The notes beneath the pieces are model-generated. The model made no database searches and had not been told where the DNA came from. It was given only the letters and a program-made list of their open reading frames with translations. The position numbers were made by a program, and so were the translations under genes. 64,000 bases of DNA from Deminuibacter soli (GTDB taxonomy: Bacteria; Bacteroidota; Bacteroidia; Chitinophagales; Chitinophagaceae), in the NCBI RefSeq assembly GCF_003412455.1, contig NZ_QTJU01000013.1:56304-120303 (forward strand). Direction: 5' to 3'. Of the stretch, positions 9,032 through 18,349 are shown piece after piece (within the stretch, counting starts at the first letter, position 1; every line of letters starts with the position of its first letter).

Positions 9032-10006
9032 TCAGGTTAAAGGCAGGGTTACGGTAAAGTTACTGCCGTTTGGTAAATGATCGGTAACGGCTATTTGCCC
9101 GTTGTGGTCGTTCACAATTTTTTTGCTTAAGTATAAACCCAGGCCGGTGCCCTTGGTTTTACGGGTATTTTCACTGCCTATGCGGTAGAACTTCTCAAAC
9201 ACCCTTTTTTTCTCTGCATCGGGGATACCGGCGCCTTCATCCATTACACACAAAACAGCGTGCTGGTGTTTCTGTTTCAGCACCACCGTAACCTTTCCTT
9301 CTTTGGGTGAATATTTTAACGCATTTTCAACCAGGTTGTTGACCAGCATCTGCAAAAGCACGGTTTCTCCTTCAACGTACAATTCGGGTTGCACCTGCCC
9401 TTCAATTTGCCGCTGGGGGTAACGCACTGCAAAATTATGCACGCAATCATCCACCAGTTTGCTGAGATCTAGTTCGTCTTTGTTCAGCAGGTAAGCGCCT
9501 GCTTCCAGTTGTGAGGAAATAAGAATGTTATTGCATAGATCGTTAAGCCTGTTGGCTTCCTGCAAGGTGTTACTGATGAGTTTCTGTTGCTGTGCTTCCT
9601 CCAGCTTGCGCTTTTGTAAGGTTTCGAGGTTAAGCCGTGTAACAGCAATAGGTGTTTTAAGCTCATGGGTTACGGCCATCATAAAATTCTGCTGCTGGTG
9701 CGAAAGGCGTATTTGCCTGCGGGTGGCCTGGTACACAAATACGGCCCCTACCAGGGTAAGCAATAAAAACGTAGCGCCCTCACCTACGTATGCCGTGGTT
9801 TTACTTTTGCGCTGCGCTTCTATTTCCACCATTTTTTCAAAATAGGCGGGATCATCCTTTTTCAGCTCCTGCACGCGGAACATATACATCTGGTTGTTCT
9901 GGCGCTGTAAGGCAATAAACCACCATACCAGCACGGCTACTATGTACAGCAGCAGAAACCAGTATACAATGGTTACGGTAGCATAGTCTTTCTTTTTAGC
10001 ATCCAT
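9032..10006 (-). CDS. Membrane sensor histidine kinase
   Basis: Partner of the downstream response regulator. Two transmembrane helices (about 10-32 and 73-93) bracket a short 40-residue periplasmic loop rich in charged residues, too small for a ligand domain. The H-box THELKTPIAV gives His114 as the phosphorylated residue. The ATPase domain carries the N-box NNLVENALKYSP, the G1-box DEGAGIP and the G2-box GTGLGLYLSKKI. No HAMP or PAS domain is evident. The gene starts just downstream of the long hairpin that ends the trehalase operon, so it must have its own promoter or depend on read-through. Confidence 0.94.
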   Translation of the reverse strand: MDAKKKDYATVTIVYWFLLLYIVAVLVWWFIALQRQNNQMYMFRVQELKKDDPAYFEKMVEIEAQRKSKTTAYVGEGATFLLLTLVGAVFVYQATRRQIRLSHQQQNFMMAVTHELKTPIAVTRLNLETLQKRKLEEAQQQKLISNTLQEANRLNDLCNNILISSQLEAGAYLLNKDELDLSKLVDDCVHNFAVRYPQRQIEGQVQPELYVEGETVLLQMLVNNLVENALKYSPKEGKVTVVLKQKHQHAVLCVMDEGAGIPDAEKKRVFEKFYRIGSENTRKTKGTGLGLYLSKKIVNDHNGQIAVTDHLPNGSNFTVTLPLT

Positions 10007-10016
10007 AGCGTAAAAA

Positions 10017-10089
10017 TTGCGCAGCCGGTGTGCAGCTGCGTACCCTGTTAATTTACAAAAGTACGCAATCGCAACACCGGCTGTGCGTT
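10017..10089 (-). terminator. Nested long hairpin ending the trehalase operon
   Basis: Outer arms GCGCAGCCGGTGTGC (10019-10033) and GCAACACCGGCTGTGCG (10071-10087), with inner arms TGCGTAC (10037-10043) and GTACGCA (10061-10067), form one interrupted stem. On the minus strand it is followed by AATTTTTA. It lies between the trehalase stop and the histidine kinase start. The two-step stem is longer than a normal terminator and could also be a palindromic repeat element. Confidence 0.6.
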
Positions 10090-10106
10090 CAGTTACCCGG
10101 TTAAGT

Positions 10107-11663
10107 TTATTCGTTGATATTGTACAGCTGCATCAGTTTAAGCAGTACCCCGTTTGTCCAGCCAAAGCCGTCCTGCGAGGGGTATTCGCCACCGCCTGCT
10201 TCCAGGTGGGTGTCTACCACATTGTATTTTTCCATGAGTTTGCCGGTGCTTTTGTACACTTTTACATTCAATGCCACCCAGCGTTGTGCTATTTCGGCAG
10301 CCAGCTTTTTCTGGTCGTAGTTTTCCAGTCCTTTTATGGTGAGCCATTGCAAAGGTGCCCAGCCGTTGGGGGCATCCCATTGCTGCCCTGAATTTTTAAG
10401 CGTGGTTACCACACCACCGGGTTTCAGGAATTTGCTTTCCACCACTTTGGCGGCAGCAGCAGCATATTCTTTTGGTGCTACATTAAAAAAGAAAGGCGAC
10501 ATACCTGCGATGGTCATTTCGCGGCTCTGCTTTTTTTCAGTGATCACAAAATCATAGTACCAGCCGTCCTGTGCATTCCACAGGTATTTGTTCATGGATG
10601 CCTTGCGGCGGGCAGCAATCTTTTTAAAATAAGATGACTGCAGCATGTTACCGGTTTGTTTATACGATTGGCTCAGCGTTAGTTCCAGGTGATAGAGCAA
10701 TGCGTTCAAATCAACCGGCACTATATTAATCACCTGTATGCTGGAAAGATTTTCGCCATCGGCAAACCAGCGTGTACTAAAGTCCCAGCCGCTTTCTGCA
10801 CAGCTGCGCAGGTTGCGGTAAAGGGTTTGCACATTGCCTTTGAAATTGATGGCAGTGGTGGAATCTTCTGCATAAGATTCCTGGCGGGGCACTACATCCT
10901 GGTCGTAATAGCGGTTCAGCACACTGCCATCGGGCATATACACCTTGTGTTTGGTAGGGGCTGATTTATCCATCCAGTAATTGTATTCTGCCTGCAGTAC
11001 CGACTGGTATTCGGCATACACCACATCGCCTTTTTTCTCGGCCAGCAAGCCCAGCATTTTAGCAAAGAAGGGCGGTTGTGAGCGGCTGAGAAAATACGTG
11101 CGGTTACCATTTGGGATATGGCCATACTGCTGAATCATGTAGGCAAAATTCTTCACCATGTTTTCGAGCATTTCATCATCGCCGCTGGACTGTAAGCCCA
11201 GCATGGTGAAATACGAATCCCAGTAATAAATTTCCCTGAAGCGGCCACCCGGAACAATGTATGGATTGGGCAATGGGAGTAAAGAGCTGCCTGCCACTAC
11301 GGTATCCGGAATGCGTTTGAGCACTGTCCACAGTTTTTTGATGTGGATGGCTGCGGCTTCACCTGTATCTGACTGGTAGGTATTGGCAGGATTTACCGGC
11401 TCATAAAAATTGGCGCGCACAAACATATCCAGTGAAAAACGGATGGCGGGATTGCTGCGGATGGTACGATAGTCCTGGGTAATTTCTTTCGGATCTTTTT
11501 TGGGAACACAATCCACAAAGGTTTTACCGTCTTTAAAAATATGGCTCATTTGTACATCCCTGAACAGGATGCCATATATTTTGTCGGGTGGTAAACTGTT
11601 GCTGTTCTGTGCTTTTACAACTACATTGGTTAACATGAATGCTGCGAATAATAATTTACGCAT
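10107..11663 (-). CDS. treA: Periplasmic trehalase (GH37)
   Basis: Hydrolyses alpha,alpha-trehalose to two glucoses. A signal peptide (residues 1-18, ending VKAQ) sends it to the periplasm. Both GH37 signatures are present: PGGRFREIYYWDSY at 138-151 and QWDAPNGWAPLQ in the C-terminal third. The catalytic acid is Asp294 in SGWDFSTRW and the base is Glu493 in GGGEYPSQDGFGW, by comparison with the E. coli enzyme family. Length 518 aa is normal. It is the last gene of a tight minus-strand run: the HAD phosphatase ends 24 bases upstream. This gives the locus its clearest substrate clue, trehalose. Confidence 0.96.
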   Translation of the reverse strand: MRKLLFAAFMLTNVVVKAQNSNSLPPDKIYGILFRDVQMSHIFKDGKTFVDCVPKKDPKEITQDYRTIRSNPAIRFSLDMFVRANFYEPVNPANTYQSDTGEAAAIHIKKLWTVLKRIPDTVVAGSSLLPLPNPYIVPGGRFREIYYWDSYFTMLGLQSSGDDEMLENMVKNFAYMIQQYGHIPNGNRTYFLSRSQPPFFAKMLGLLAEKKGDVVYAEYQSVLQAEYNYWMDKSAPTKHKVYMPDGSVLNRYYDQDVVPRQESYAEDSTTAINFKGNVQTLYRNLRSCAESGWDFSTRWFADGENLSSIQVINIVPVDLNALLYHLELTLSQSYKQTGNMLQSSYFKKIAARRKASMNKYLWNAQDGWYYDFVITEKKQSREMTIAGMSPFFFNVAPKEYAAAAAKVVESKFLKPGGVVTTLKNSGQQWDAPNGWAPLQWLTIKGLENYDQKKLAAEIAQRWVALNVKVYKSTGKLMEKYNVVDTHLEAGGGEYPSQDGFGWTNGVLLKLMQLYNINE

Positions 11664-11687
11664 GGCAACAATTTTGATCGGTCGAAA

Positions 11688-12362
11688 TTAGCAAGAAAAA
11701 TCGATCTGCGCCAGCAGGTTACCATTGTGGAGAATTGAAGCACCGTTCATGGTTATCCCGGCAAAATCGGGGATATGACCAATTACGCGTTCGTGTTCAA
11801 AGGCGTTATTTACGGCTACTACCTGCATGCCTGCATCAAGCGCTGCGCGGATGCCGCTGTCAGCATCTTCAAACACCAGGCAGCAGGATGGTTTTACTGC
11901 CAGCCGGGTGGCCATTACAGTATATGGCTCGGGATCGGGCTTCCCTTTTGTATAGTCTTCGCTGGTAACCATTGCATTGAACAAATGATAAATACCATGC
12001 GGCTGCAGCATATGTGTAATGCGTTCTGCGGGTGCGCTGGTTACCACCCCGGTAACCACGCTTGCCGCGTGCAGCTGGGTAACAAACCGCTTAACGCCTG
12101 GCAGCAACAGCGGCCGCATGGTAATATCAAAAAGCCGGGCCTCGCTGTAAATGTTTTGCTTTGTTTCGTCTGCCGAACCGGCAAACAGCAAATCAATAGT
12201 TTCAAGCGTAGGACGCCCATGTATCTTGTGCCGTATATCGGCTTCAGTGATGGCTAGTTTTTCTTTACTGGCCCATTCGGACCAGAACGTTTCAATCGCG
12301 GCATTGGAATTTATCAATACGCCATCCATATCGAACAAAACCCTGCTGATTCTTCCTGGCAT
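11688..12362 (-). CDS. HAD-superfamily sugar-phosphate phosphatase / beta-phosphoglucomutase-like hydrolase
   Basis: Subfamily IA HAD protein of 224 aa. Motif I is FDMDGVL with nucleophile Asp11 and acid/base Asp13; motif II is in VVTSAP; motif III Lys is in KGKPDPEPY; motif IV is VFEDADSGIRAA. The cap carries HGRPTLETI, as in the GPP/DOG and YfbT type sugar-phosphate phosphatases rather than the SREDSL loop of beta-phosphoglucomutase, so phosphatase activity is favoured. It is cytoplasmic, with no signal peptide. It sits 9 bases after the TonB receptor and 24 before trehalase, so it is probably co-transcribed with them and may act on a phosphorylated sugar made from imported glucoside. The true substrate is unknown. 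Confidence 0.85.
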   Translation of the reverse strand: MPGRISRVLFDMDGVLINSNAAIETFWSEWASKEKLAITEADIRHKIHGRPTLETIDLLFAGSADETKQNIYSEARLFDITMRPLLLPGVKRFVTQLHAASVVTGVVTSAPAERITHMLQPHGIYHLFNAMVTSEDYTKGKPDPEPYTVMATRLAVKPSCCLVFEDADSGIRAALDAGMQVVAVNNAFEHERVIGHIPDFAGITMNGASILHNGNLLAQIDFSC

Positions 12363-12371
12363 GGCATTAAG

Positions 12372-14564
12372 TTACAACTTCAGGCCCAAAGAAACATAAA
12401 ACGTTCTGCCATCTGCAGGTAATATTCCGGGGCCAGGGTACATGGTAATACGCCTGGTGAAATAAGCTTTATTTGTAAGATTATTAATACCAGCGCTTAA
12501 GCGGCAGATTTTCACAAATTGCCAGCTCGCGCTCCAGTCTACCAGGTGATAATCCGGCACCACCCCTACCGAGCCATTGGCCAGGTAAACGGTATTGTTG
12601 GCGTCTGAAAACGACTTGCCTACATAACTCCATTGTAAAAATGTGCTGAACTGTTTGTACTGTGCGTTAATGCCTGCGCGGTTAATATAAGTGGGCACAC
12701 TTTCGAGCTGGTTACCTGCCAGCGATTTATTAGCGCCGCTTACACTGAGGTTGCCGCTGGTATAACGGGCATGTGTGTAGGCAAAAGAACTGAACACACT
12801 TACATCAAAGCCTGCATGACGGCCGTAGAACAGCTTGGCCAGCGACACTTCCGCAAAAGCCTCAACACCTTTTGAAACGGCATTGCCGATATTGGTAGTT
12901 AACAGATAGGTCGTATTATTTTTTGTTTGGGTAAGCAAACCAATACGGTTGCCGTAATACAGGTAAAAGCCGTTCACATCAAACTGTACCACGTTTTTGT
13001 AGTTGCCGCGGAAACCAAAATCAGCATCGTATCCCTTGCTGTCTTTCAGGTTGGGATCAATCTGGTCTATCTGTGTGGCAGGTGTTACGTTTGCATAAAT
13101 ATAAGGCCGGTAAGCCTGTGACCAGTTACCATACAGCTGCACGCTGTTGTTCACCTGGTATTGCAAGCCAACGCCTGCCAGCGGAAAGCTGCGGTTACCC
13201 TTGTACGAAACAGGGTAAGTAGCGTTGTTGATAACACCGGTCATTTTTGTCTGGATCACTTCATACCGCAAGCCCGGTGTTACAGATAATTTCTTACCCA
13301 GCTGAAACAGGTTTTCTGCAAACACTGCATAGTTGTTTGAATGCAGGCGCAGGTCAATGGCATAAGGTGAAGTGAGCGACAAGTCAAAATCGCTGCCAAT
13401 GGTGCCCTTGCCTTTTTGTTTGCGTTTGGTTAACTCGGTAAAATAACGCACGCCTGCTGCCAGGCTGCTGGTATTACCGCCAAGATTGTACTTGTGCAGC
13501 ACGCGCGCTTCGGTAGTAAAACCGTTGTAATAATCGCGGTCAACCTGGCGTGGGTTATACGTACCCAATGCCTTGTTGATAGTATCACTTACATCAGGTG
13601 TAGCAATAAACTGCACGCTGTTGCGCTGGCCAAACAACGCATGTGTGGTTACATCAATACTGGTGTTGCTGTTGAACTGGTATTTGAACAGCAGTGAAGG
13701 AATATTGATTTCGGGATTGAAAAAATTCCTGGTTCTGTTCGACTGTCGGGAATTGCTGTAGAACTGCGCATCTGACTGGCCGCCGGCGATCTGCTGCACA
13801 TAATCCATACGTGAGAATTGCAGGGCAATACTGCCTTTGGTACCCAGGTGGTAACGCAGGTTGGCATAATAGGCATGGTAGTTAAACCTCGCATTGGGGC
13901 GCCAGCCATCGCCACTGCGGTTATCAAAATAGGCATAATAATCTACCTTACCCTTGGTACCGCCTATGGCATTGTACGAGTTAAAGAAGTTGTTGGAGCC
14001 AACTGTTTGCTCACTTTCAATGGCTATAGGGCGCGTACTGTCGCCCTGCTTCATTACATAATTCATCATACCGCCAAACTGGCTGCCAAACTGTAGTGAA
14101 GCAGCACCGCGTACCAGTTCTATTCTTTCGATAGCCTGCATGGGCGGTGTATAGTGATCTTCAGGGTAACCAAACATATCAGAGTTGGTATTGTACCCAT
14201 TCTGCCGCATGTTCATTTCAATGGAACGGTGTGAATCAGTACCCCGCGAACCAATGTTTGCCTGTGTACCTGCGCCATCCATATCCCATACATTCAAACC
14301 GGGTATTTTGGCGAAAGCCATGCGCGATACGTTCTGTGCCAGGTTTACCTGCGCAGCATCGGGCTGTACTACGTTTGTTTTTTTACCGGCATAAATGGAA
14401 GTGCCTTCCACGCCAGGCATAAAATGCCCGGTGCGTTGCAACCAGGCGTTTACCGTAACAGTATCCATCACACGGTTAACCAGGGTATCGGATGGTGTTT
14501 GCTGCGCGCTGGCAGCTGTTGCGCTCAAAGTAATCAATGCTATTGCAGCAATCGTGTTTCTCAT
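12372..14564 (-). CDS. TonB-dependent outer-membrane receptor, FecA-like
   Basis: About 730 residues from the chosen ATG, which starts MRNTIAAIALITLS, a clean signal peptide ending SAQ; a start 36 bases upstream would add residues before the signal. The plug domain has IPGLNVWDMDGAGTQ and the strong motif ERIELVRGAASLQFGSQFGG, followed by a 22-strand barrel ending in YVSLGLKL. The plug resembles FecA-type ferric-dicitrate receptors rather than SusC, and it lacks the carboxypeptidase-like domain of SusC proteins. It lies within a run that also encodes a vanadium-haloperoxidase-like lipoprotein (32 bases upstream) and trehalase. The ligand could be a metal chelate or a sugar; sequence alone does not decide. 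Confidence 0.9.
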   Translation of the reverse strand: MRNTIAAIALITLSATAASAQQTPSDTLVNRVMDTVTVNAWLQRTGHFMPGVEGTSIYAGKKTNVVQPDAAQVNLAQNVSRMAFAKIPGLNVWDMDGAGTQANIGSRGTDSHRSIEMNMRQNGYNTNSDMFGYPEDHYTPPMQAIERIELVRGAASLQFGSQFGGMMNYVMKQGDSTRPIAIESEQTVGSNNFFNSYNAIGGTKGKVDYYAYFDNRSGDGWRPNARFNYHAYYANLRYHLGTKGSIALQFSRMDYVQQIAGGQSDAQFYSNSRQSNRTRNFFNPEINIPSLLFKYQFNSNTSIDVTTHALFGQRNSVQFIATPDVSDTINKALGTYNPRQVDRDYYNGFTTEARVLHKYNLGGNTSSLAAGVRYFTELTKRKQKGKGTIGSDFDLSLTSPYAIDLRLHSNNYAVFAENLFQLGKKLSVTPGLRYEVIQTKMTGVINNATYPVSYKGNRSFPLAGVGLQYQVNNSVQLYGNWSQAYRPYIYANVTPATQIDQIDPNLKDSKGYDADFGFRGNYKNVVQFDVNGFYLYYGNRIGLLTQTKNNTTYLLTTNIGNAVSKGVEAFAEVSLAKLFYGRHAGFDVSVFSSFAYTHARYTSGNLSVSGANKSLAGNQLESVPTYINRAGINAQYKQFSTFLQWSYVGKSFSDANNTVYLANGSVGVVPDYHLVDWSASWQFVKICRLSAGINNLTNKAYFTRRITMYPGPGILPADGRTFYVSLGLKL

Positions 14565-14596
14565 GTTTAAAAAAGCTTTATACAGTACAATACCTG

Positions 14597-16150
14597 TCAT
14601 TTTTCTGCGCCGTCATTCTGCGCGCGCTGTATAGCATATTTCCCAACGTTTTGACCAACTGTTAAACCCACTGTACAATCTGACCGGAAGTGAATACCAC
14701 CGTACATTCTCGACATAGATGCTTCCTGCGCCATATCAGCATAAGCCTGCGCCCGCTCTGGCACCAGGTGGCCAAGTATGGTAGCAGCAGCACCACTGAA
14801 TGTAGAATGCCCGGATATATAAGACGGGAAGTTGGGGATACCGGTTAATGTTTTAATACGGCTGTCCATTTGCGTTGGGCGCGGGTTGTAGTAATAGTAT
14901 TTGGTATTCCAGCATACAATGCCCGCATCCATCAGCGACATATTCAGCAATGCCATGTTGCGTGCCCAGCGTACTTCGCTCAGGTGCATCGGAATAAAAT
15001 CTTCTGATGCAATGGCATCCCAGTGACCGGGAGGCGCATAGGTTCCGGCACCATCGGCCCAGAAATGTACAATGCGCAAATGCTCACGTGAAGCATCTTT
15101 TACGTAGTTGTAAATTTCTTCTGTTTCCTTTTTCATCTGGTCGCTGCCGGTGGAGGGCGGCGGACCGGGGCGCAGTGATACGCAGGTAGCAGAATCGAAC
15201 AGGAAGGGTTTTACTGCACCAAACAAAGGCAGCATGGGCGGGCGTTTGGGCGTTTCCAGGCTATACCAGGGCGTTTCGCCGCGTGCCTGGGCATCACTCA
15301 CCAGTTTGGCCCAGTCTGTTGGTGTGCCAATGGCCTTGCCGGCATTGTCGGCCCTGCCGCGCGCCAGAAACAATTGCGCTATCTGGCGGCCGAGTGCTTC
15401 ACCGGCAACAATATCGCTGCGTGAAGCAACACCGGCTGCAATGGCTGCACGCTCCTGTTCTTCGGCCCTGGCTTCAATGGCAGCTATTTCTGTAGGAAAC
15501 AGCAGTTTCATCATCTCGGCGTTTACACCTGCCAGTACCGCAGCTTCGCTGGGATAGGCGCTAACACCGGCTTTTCCGGCTTTAAGCTGAATGGTGCTGT
15601 CAACCTGGTAAGGCGCAGCGCGGTTGTATTTTTTCTTTAAAGCCCATGCCACTACCAGTGCATCGTATTGCGCTGCGCTGATGTATGCATACGCACGTGC
15701 TGCATACGGCGGGTTGGCAAATGGGAACAAAGGATAAGCAAAGGGATTTGCTGAATTGGGCGCAGGATAAGTGCCATCTGCATTCTGGTAAGGAGGCAAA
15801 TTGTATTTTGCTACCAGCCCGCGCAGTATTTCATTCCAGCGCAGCACACCACCTGCGCTCCAGTATTTTATTTTGTCTTCATCGGCTTGCGACAAACTGC
15901 GCTGCATGCCTTTTATTTCATTGAGCTCGGCCACATACCCTACCGAGTTAACCGCAGCAGGTGCGGCAAGTGTAAATGTATCGGCACGGGCCACCAGCAC
16001 GGGTTTCCAGGTTCCGGCATCTGCATCGGCAGCTGTGGGTGTAAGCGCAGGAATATCTGCCGTACGGTCGTTTACGCCTTTTGAACAGGCCAGTGGTATG
16101 GCTACTGCAGCCGCCAGTACCAGCACACTTAAACCAATTATCTTTTTCAT
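14597..16150 (-). CDS. Vanadium-dependent haloperoxidase / PAP2-superfamily lipoprotein (complete motif set)
   Basis: A lipoprotein (signal ending IPLAC, Cys22) of 517 aa with the vanadate/phosphate-binding set of the haloperoxidase-PAP2 superfamily complete: Lys417 and Arg424 in KYYYYNPRP, Ser446-Gly447-His448 in SYISGHS, and SRMYGGIHFRSD with Arg481, His487 and Asp491. This fits the family pattern Kx6RP...SGH...SRx5Hx3D. Members either oxidise halides with peroxide using bound vanadate or act as acid phosphatases; the sequence does not say which. The start overlaps the stop of the upstream barrel gene by four bases (ATGA), so the two are translationally coupled. It probably acts at the periplasmic or outer-membrane face. 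Confidence 0.92.
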   Translation of the reverse strand: MKKIIGLSVLVLAAAVAIPLACSKGVNDRTADIPALTPTAADADAGTWKPVLVARADTFTLAAPAAVNSVGYVAELNEIKGMQRSLSQADEDKIKYWSAGGVLRWNEILRGLVAKYNLPPYQNADGTYPAPNSANPFAYPLFPFANPPYAARAYAYISAAQYDALVVAWALKKKYNRAAPYQVDSTIQLKAGKAGVSAYPSEAAVLAGVNAEMMKLLFPTEIAAIEARAEEQERAAIAAGVASRSDIVAGEALGRQIAQLFLARGRADNAGKAIGTPTDWAKLVSDAQARGETPWYSLETPKRPPMLPLFGAVKPFLFDSATCVSLRPGPPPSTGSDQMKKETEEIYNYVKDASREHLRIVHFWADGAGTYAPPGHWDAIASEDFIPMHLSEVRWARNMALLNMSLMDAGIVCWNTKYYYYNPRPTQMDSRIKTLTGIPNFPSYISGHSTFSGAAATILGHLVPERAQAYADMAQEASMSRMYGGIHFRSDCTVGLTVGQNVGKYAIQRAQNDGAEK

Positions 16151-17100
16151 GGTACGTTGGTTTTAGAAGAGGAAACAATTTTTGATTTGCGGGTAAAATC
16201 AATGATATAAAATATACCCGCATCCAGTGTAAGCGCCTGGCCTACGTTGCGGCCGTGCACTACGTAATTACCGGCACCGATCAGTGACAAGCCGCTTACA
16301 GCCTTCAGCGTATATTTTACGTTAAAGCCTGCGGTGGTCATATTCATTTTATTACTGGGAAAGGGCATATCGTTTTTACGCATGTCGAAGCCTTTGATGG
16401 TGGTATTGTTGCTAACGATAGCCTCGGCAATCAGGTAATCACTCCTGTAACCGGTACGCAGCTGAAATGCAGCCATATCAGGCATTTCCACTTCATTGGT
16501 TAAATGCAGTGAAGTGGTGTAATACGAGGTGCGGTCAAGATGAATATTACTACGCCAGTTCATAGCGCCCCAGCCTGTTACAAAAAAGCCACCTACCTGG
16601 TAATCGAGCATCAGCCGGGCCATTAAGGTTTTGCTGTGCAGGCCAATAGACATGGGCAGAAAATCGGGCGTATAATTTGAAGCCGGTAAAGAAAAGCCCC
16701 CGAGTGTATATACCGAGAATACACCTTTACCTAGGGAGGTTTCCACTGGCATCCATTTTATCCAGGCATTTACATCCTGCAGGCCATGCAAACCGTGCAA
16801 TGTACCGGCTGATGCTTTGGTAAATATGTACGGCAAACCTGCCATCACGTTCAGGCGGCGTGTAATGCCATAGTTGCCCATAATGCTGACCATTTGCGTG
16901 GTAACCGTACCGAGGTTCTGGTTATCGCGTTTAAAAGTTCCTTCCCAGTATTTTTTCCAGCTGCTATGGCTGTACATGGGACCAATACATAAATTGTTCT
17001 TGTCCATCATCAGGGCATCCTGATCGGTTTGGGCCTGCAGCTGCAGGCAACTTGCACTACATAGCAGCAGCAGTATGCAATACAGTAGTTTTGGTTTCAT
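16147..17100 (-). CDS. Outer-membrane beta-barrel protein (transporter-like), second of a pair
   Basis: A 317-residue exported protein: signal peptide with LLLLCSAS and QLQAQ, then alternating polar/hydrophobic beta-strand segments with many aromatic residues (YGITRRLNVMAGLPYIF is typical of the phenol-degradation/alpha-amylase-type barrel proteins). It is not a TonB receptor, as there is no plug. Translationally coupled to the haloperoxidase-like gene downstream (four-base overlap), and 17 bases after the first barrel gene. A passive pore or surface protein serving the operon is likely; the substrate is unknown. Confidence 0.7.
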   Translation of the reverse strand: MKPKLLYCILLLLCSASCLQLQAQTDQDALMMDKNNLCIGPMYSHSSWKKYWEGTFKRDNQNLGTVTTQMVSIMGNYGITRRLNVMAGLPYIFTKASAGTLHGLHGLQDVNAWIKWMPVETSLGKGVFSVYTLGGFSLPASNYTPDFLPMSIGLHSKTLMARLMLDYQVGGFFVTGWGAMNWRSNIHLDRTSYYTTSLHLTNEVEMPDMAAFQLRTGYRSDYLIAEAIVSNNTTIKGFDMRKNDMPFPSNKMNMTTAGFNVKYTLKAVSGLSLIGAGNYVVHGRNVGQALTLDAGIFYIIDFTRKSKIVSSSKTNVP

Positions 17101-17117
17101 GGCAATTTGTTGGAGGG

Positions 17118-18206
17118 TTACAGTTTAATAGCCACGCCTACATTTACTACATAATCAGCAAATGCAGCATCGCCTTGTTTGTATACACCCGTTAACTGGG
17201 TGGTAATTTTATCGGGAACGCTTTGTGTTCTGTTACGCACCAATGCAACAGGTACGGTAGCGTAAGCGATGAGCTTTTTGAAGGTATAGTTAACACCGGG
17301 CTCAGCTGAGATAATATAACCGGGGCGTCTGAAACCATTGCTGCCACCGATTAAATCGTGCACGGGCAAACATTCGTCACGCACACCGGCGCTAAAGCTC
17401 CATTTATTCACGTGAAAGTTAACACCTGCACGTATCATAAACTGGTCGGGCACGCTCATAATATCACTGCCATTGGCAACAGCCGAAGCTGCAGCTTTTG
17501 CGCCACGTGCAGAGGACACACCGTTTTGTTCTCTTGGATTGGAGAGATAATAGAAATTGCCATACACACTGATAACGCGTGAAAAGTTGTACCAGGCATT
17601 GATTTCACCGGTAATGCCGGTGCCGCCATCACCCAGCTGTATGGATTGGTCAACAGGCCCCAGTGTTTTGCTTGAATCTGCGCCATAGAAATAATCCTGG
17701 AATTTGTAATCGCCGGTAGGCAGTTTAATACCAAGACCAACCTGCACATTACCACGCGGCATTTTTGCAGGATTCAGTAACCAGGCATAGGCTGCAAAAC
17801 GAATATCACCCACACCAAAAGAATGGGTGCTGCGGCGTTCTTTGCCACCATGCTCGTACAGGGAAGAACGTGCGTTGCTGATAATGGGCACATCTACCAT
17901 TACAGACCAGCGCTGGTTGATATTGTGTGTTAGCGCAAGGTCCATGGCATAGGCATGATTGATCACTTCTGTACCCTGCTCCTGGCGTTGTTTCTGTTCT
18001 TCTTTTCCTACGTAGTGGCGGAATGATTTGAAATAACGGTTATTGATATTCAGCGACCATGAAGGCATGGTATCAGCAGCAGATGCATGTTGCAGGTTGC
18101 TTAACCCGCCTGTACTGCGAATGGCAACACAACCCTGTGCAAAAGTAGTAATGTGTATGCACACACAAAGGCATGCAAGTATAGCAATGGCAAGTATCTT
18201 TTTCAT
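17118..18206 (-). CDS. Outer-membrane beta-barrel protein, first of a pair
   Basis: A 362-residue exported protein with an N-terminal signal (ILAIAILACLCVCIHITTFAQ), then barrel-like strands: RWSVMVDVPIISNAR, VGLGIKLPTGDYKF, WSFSAGVRDECLPVHDLIGG, ending VVNVGVAIKL, whose alternating hydrophobic pattern suits a terminal barrel strand. It appears to open a six-gene operon (barrel, barrel, haloperoxidase, TonB receptor, HAD, trehalase) in which every gap is 32 bases or less. Cys26 and a second Cys could form a disulphide. No enzyme motif is visible. Probably an outer-membrane channel or sensor; family placement is tentative. Confidence 0.7.
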   Translation of the reverse strand: MKKILAIAILACLCVCIHITTFAQGCVAIRSTGGLSNLQHASAADTMPSWSLNINNRYFKSFRHYVGKEEQKQRQEQGTEVINHAYAMDLALTHNINQRWSVMVDVPIISNARSSLYEHGGKERRSTHSFGVGDIRFAAYAWLLNPAKMPRGNVQVGLGIKLPTGDYKFQDYFYGADSSKTLGPVDQSIQLGDGGTGITGEINAWYNFSRVISVYGNFYYLSNPREQNGVSSARGAKAAASAVANGSDIMSVPDQFMIRAGVNFHVNKWSFSAGVRDECLPVHDLIGGSNGFRRPGYIISAEPGVNYTFKKLIAYATVPVALVRNRTQSVPDKITTQLTGVYKQGDAAFADYVVNVGVAIKL

Positions 18207-18231
18207 AAAAGCAGTCAGTTTACCGTTTCAG

Positions 18232-18260
18232 GTTTGATGTTTGATGTTTTAAAGTTGTAC
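18232..18260. repeat. Dispersed GATGTTT-AAAG repeat, copy 1
   Basis: TTTGATGTTTGATGTTTTAAAG in the leader of the first barrel gene. Similar sequences occur at 41346-41384 (opposite orientation) and 62321-62346, all intergenic. Confidence 0.45.
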
Positions 18261-18349
18261 GTTTTGGGTCAGCGTTGAAAGCAGTAGTCAAGTCCATGCT
18301 GCACCGTCAATGCGCAGCAATGTTTTATAACAATGAAACCATTCTTCCA

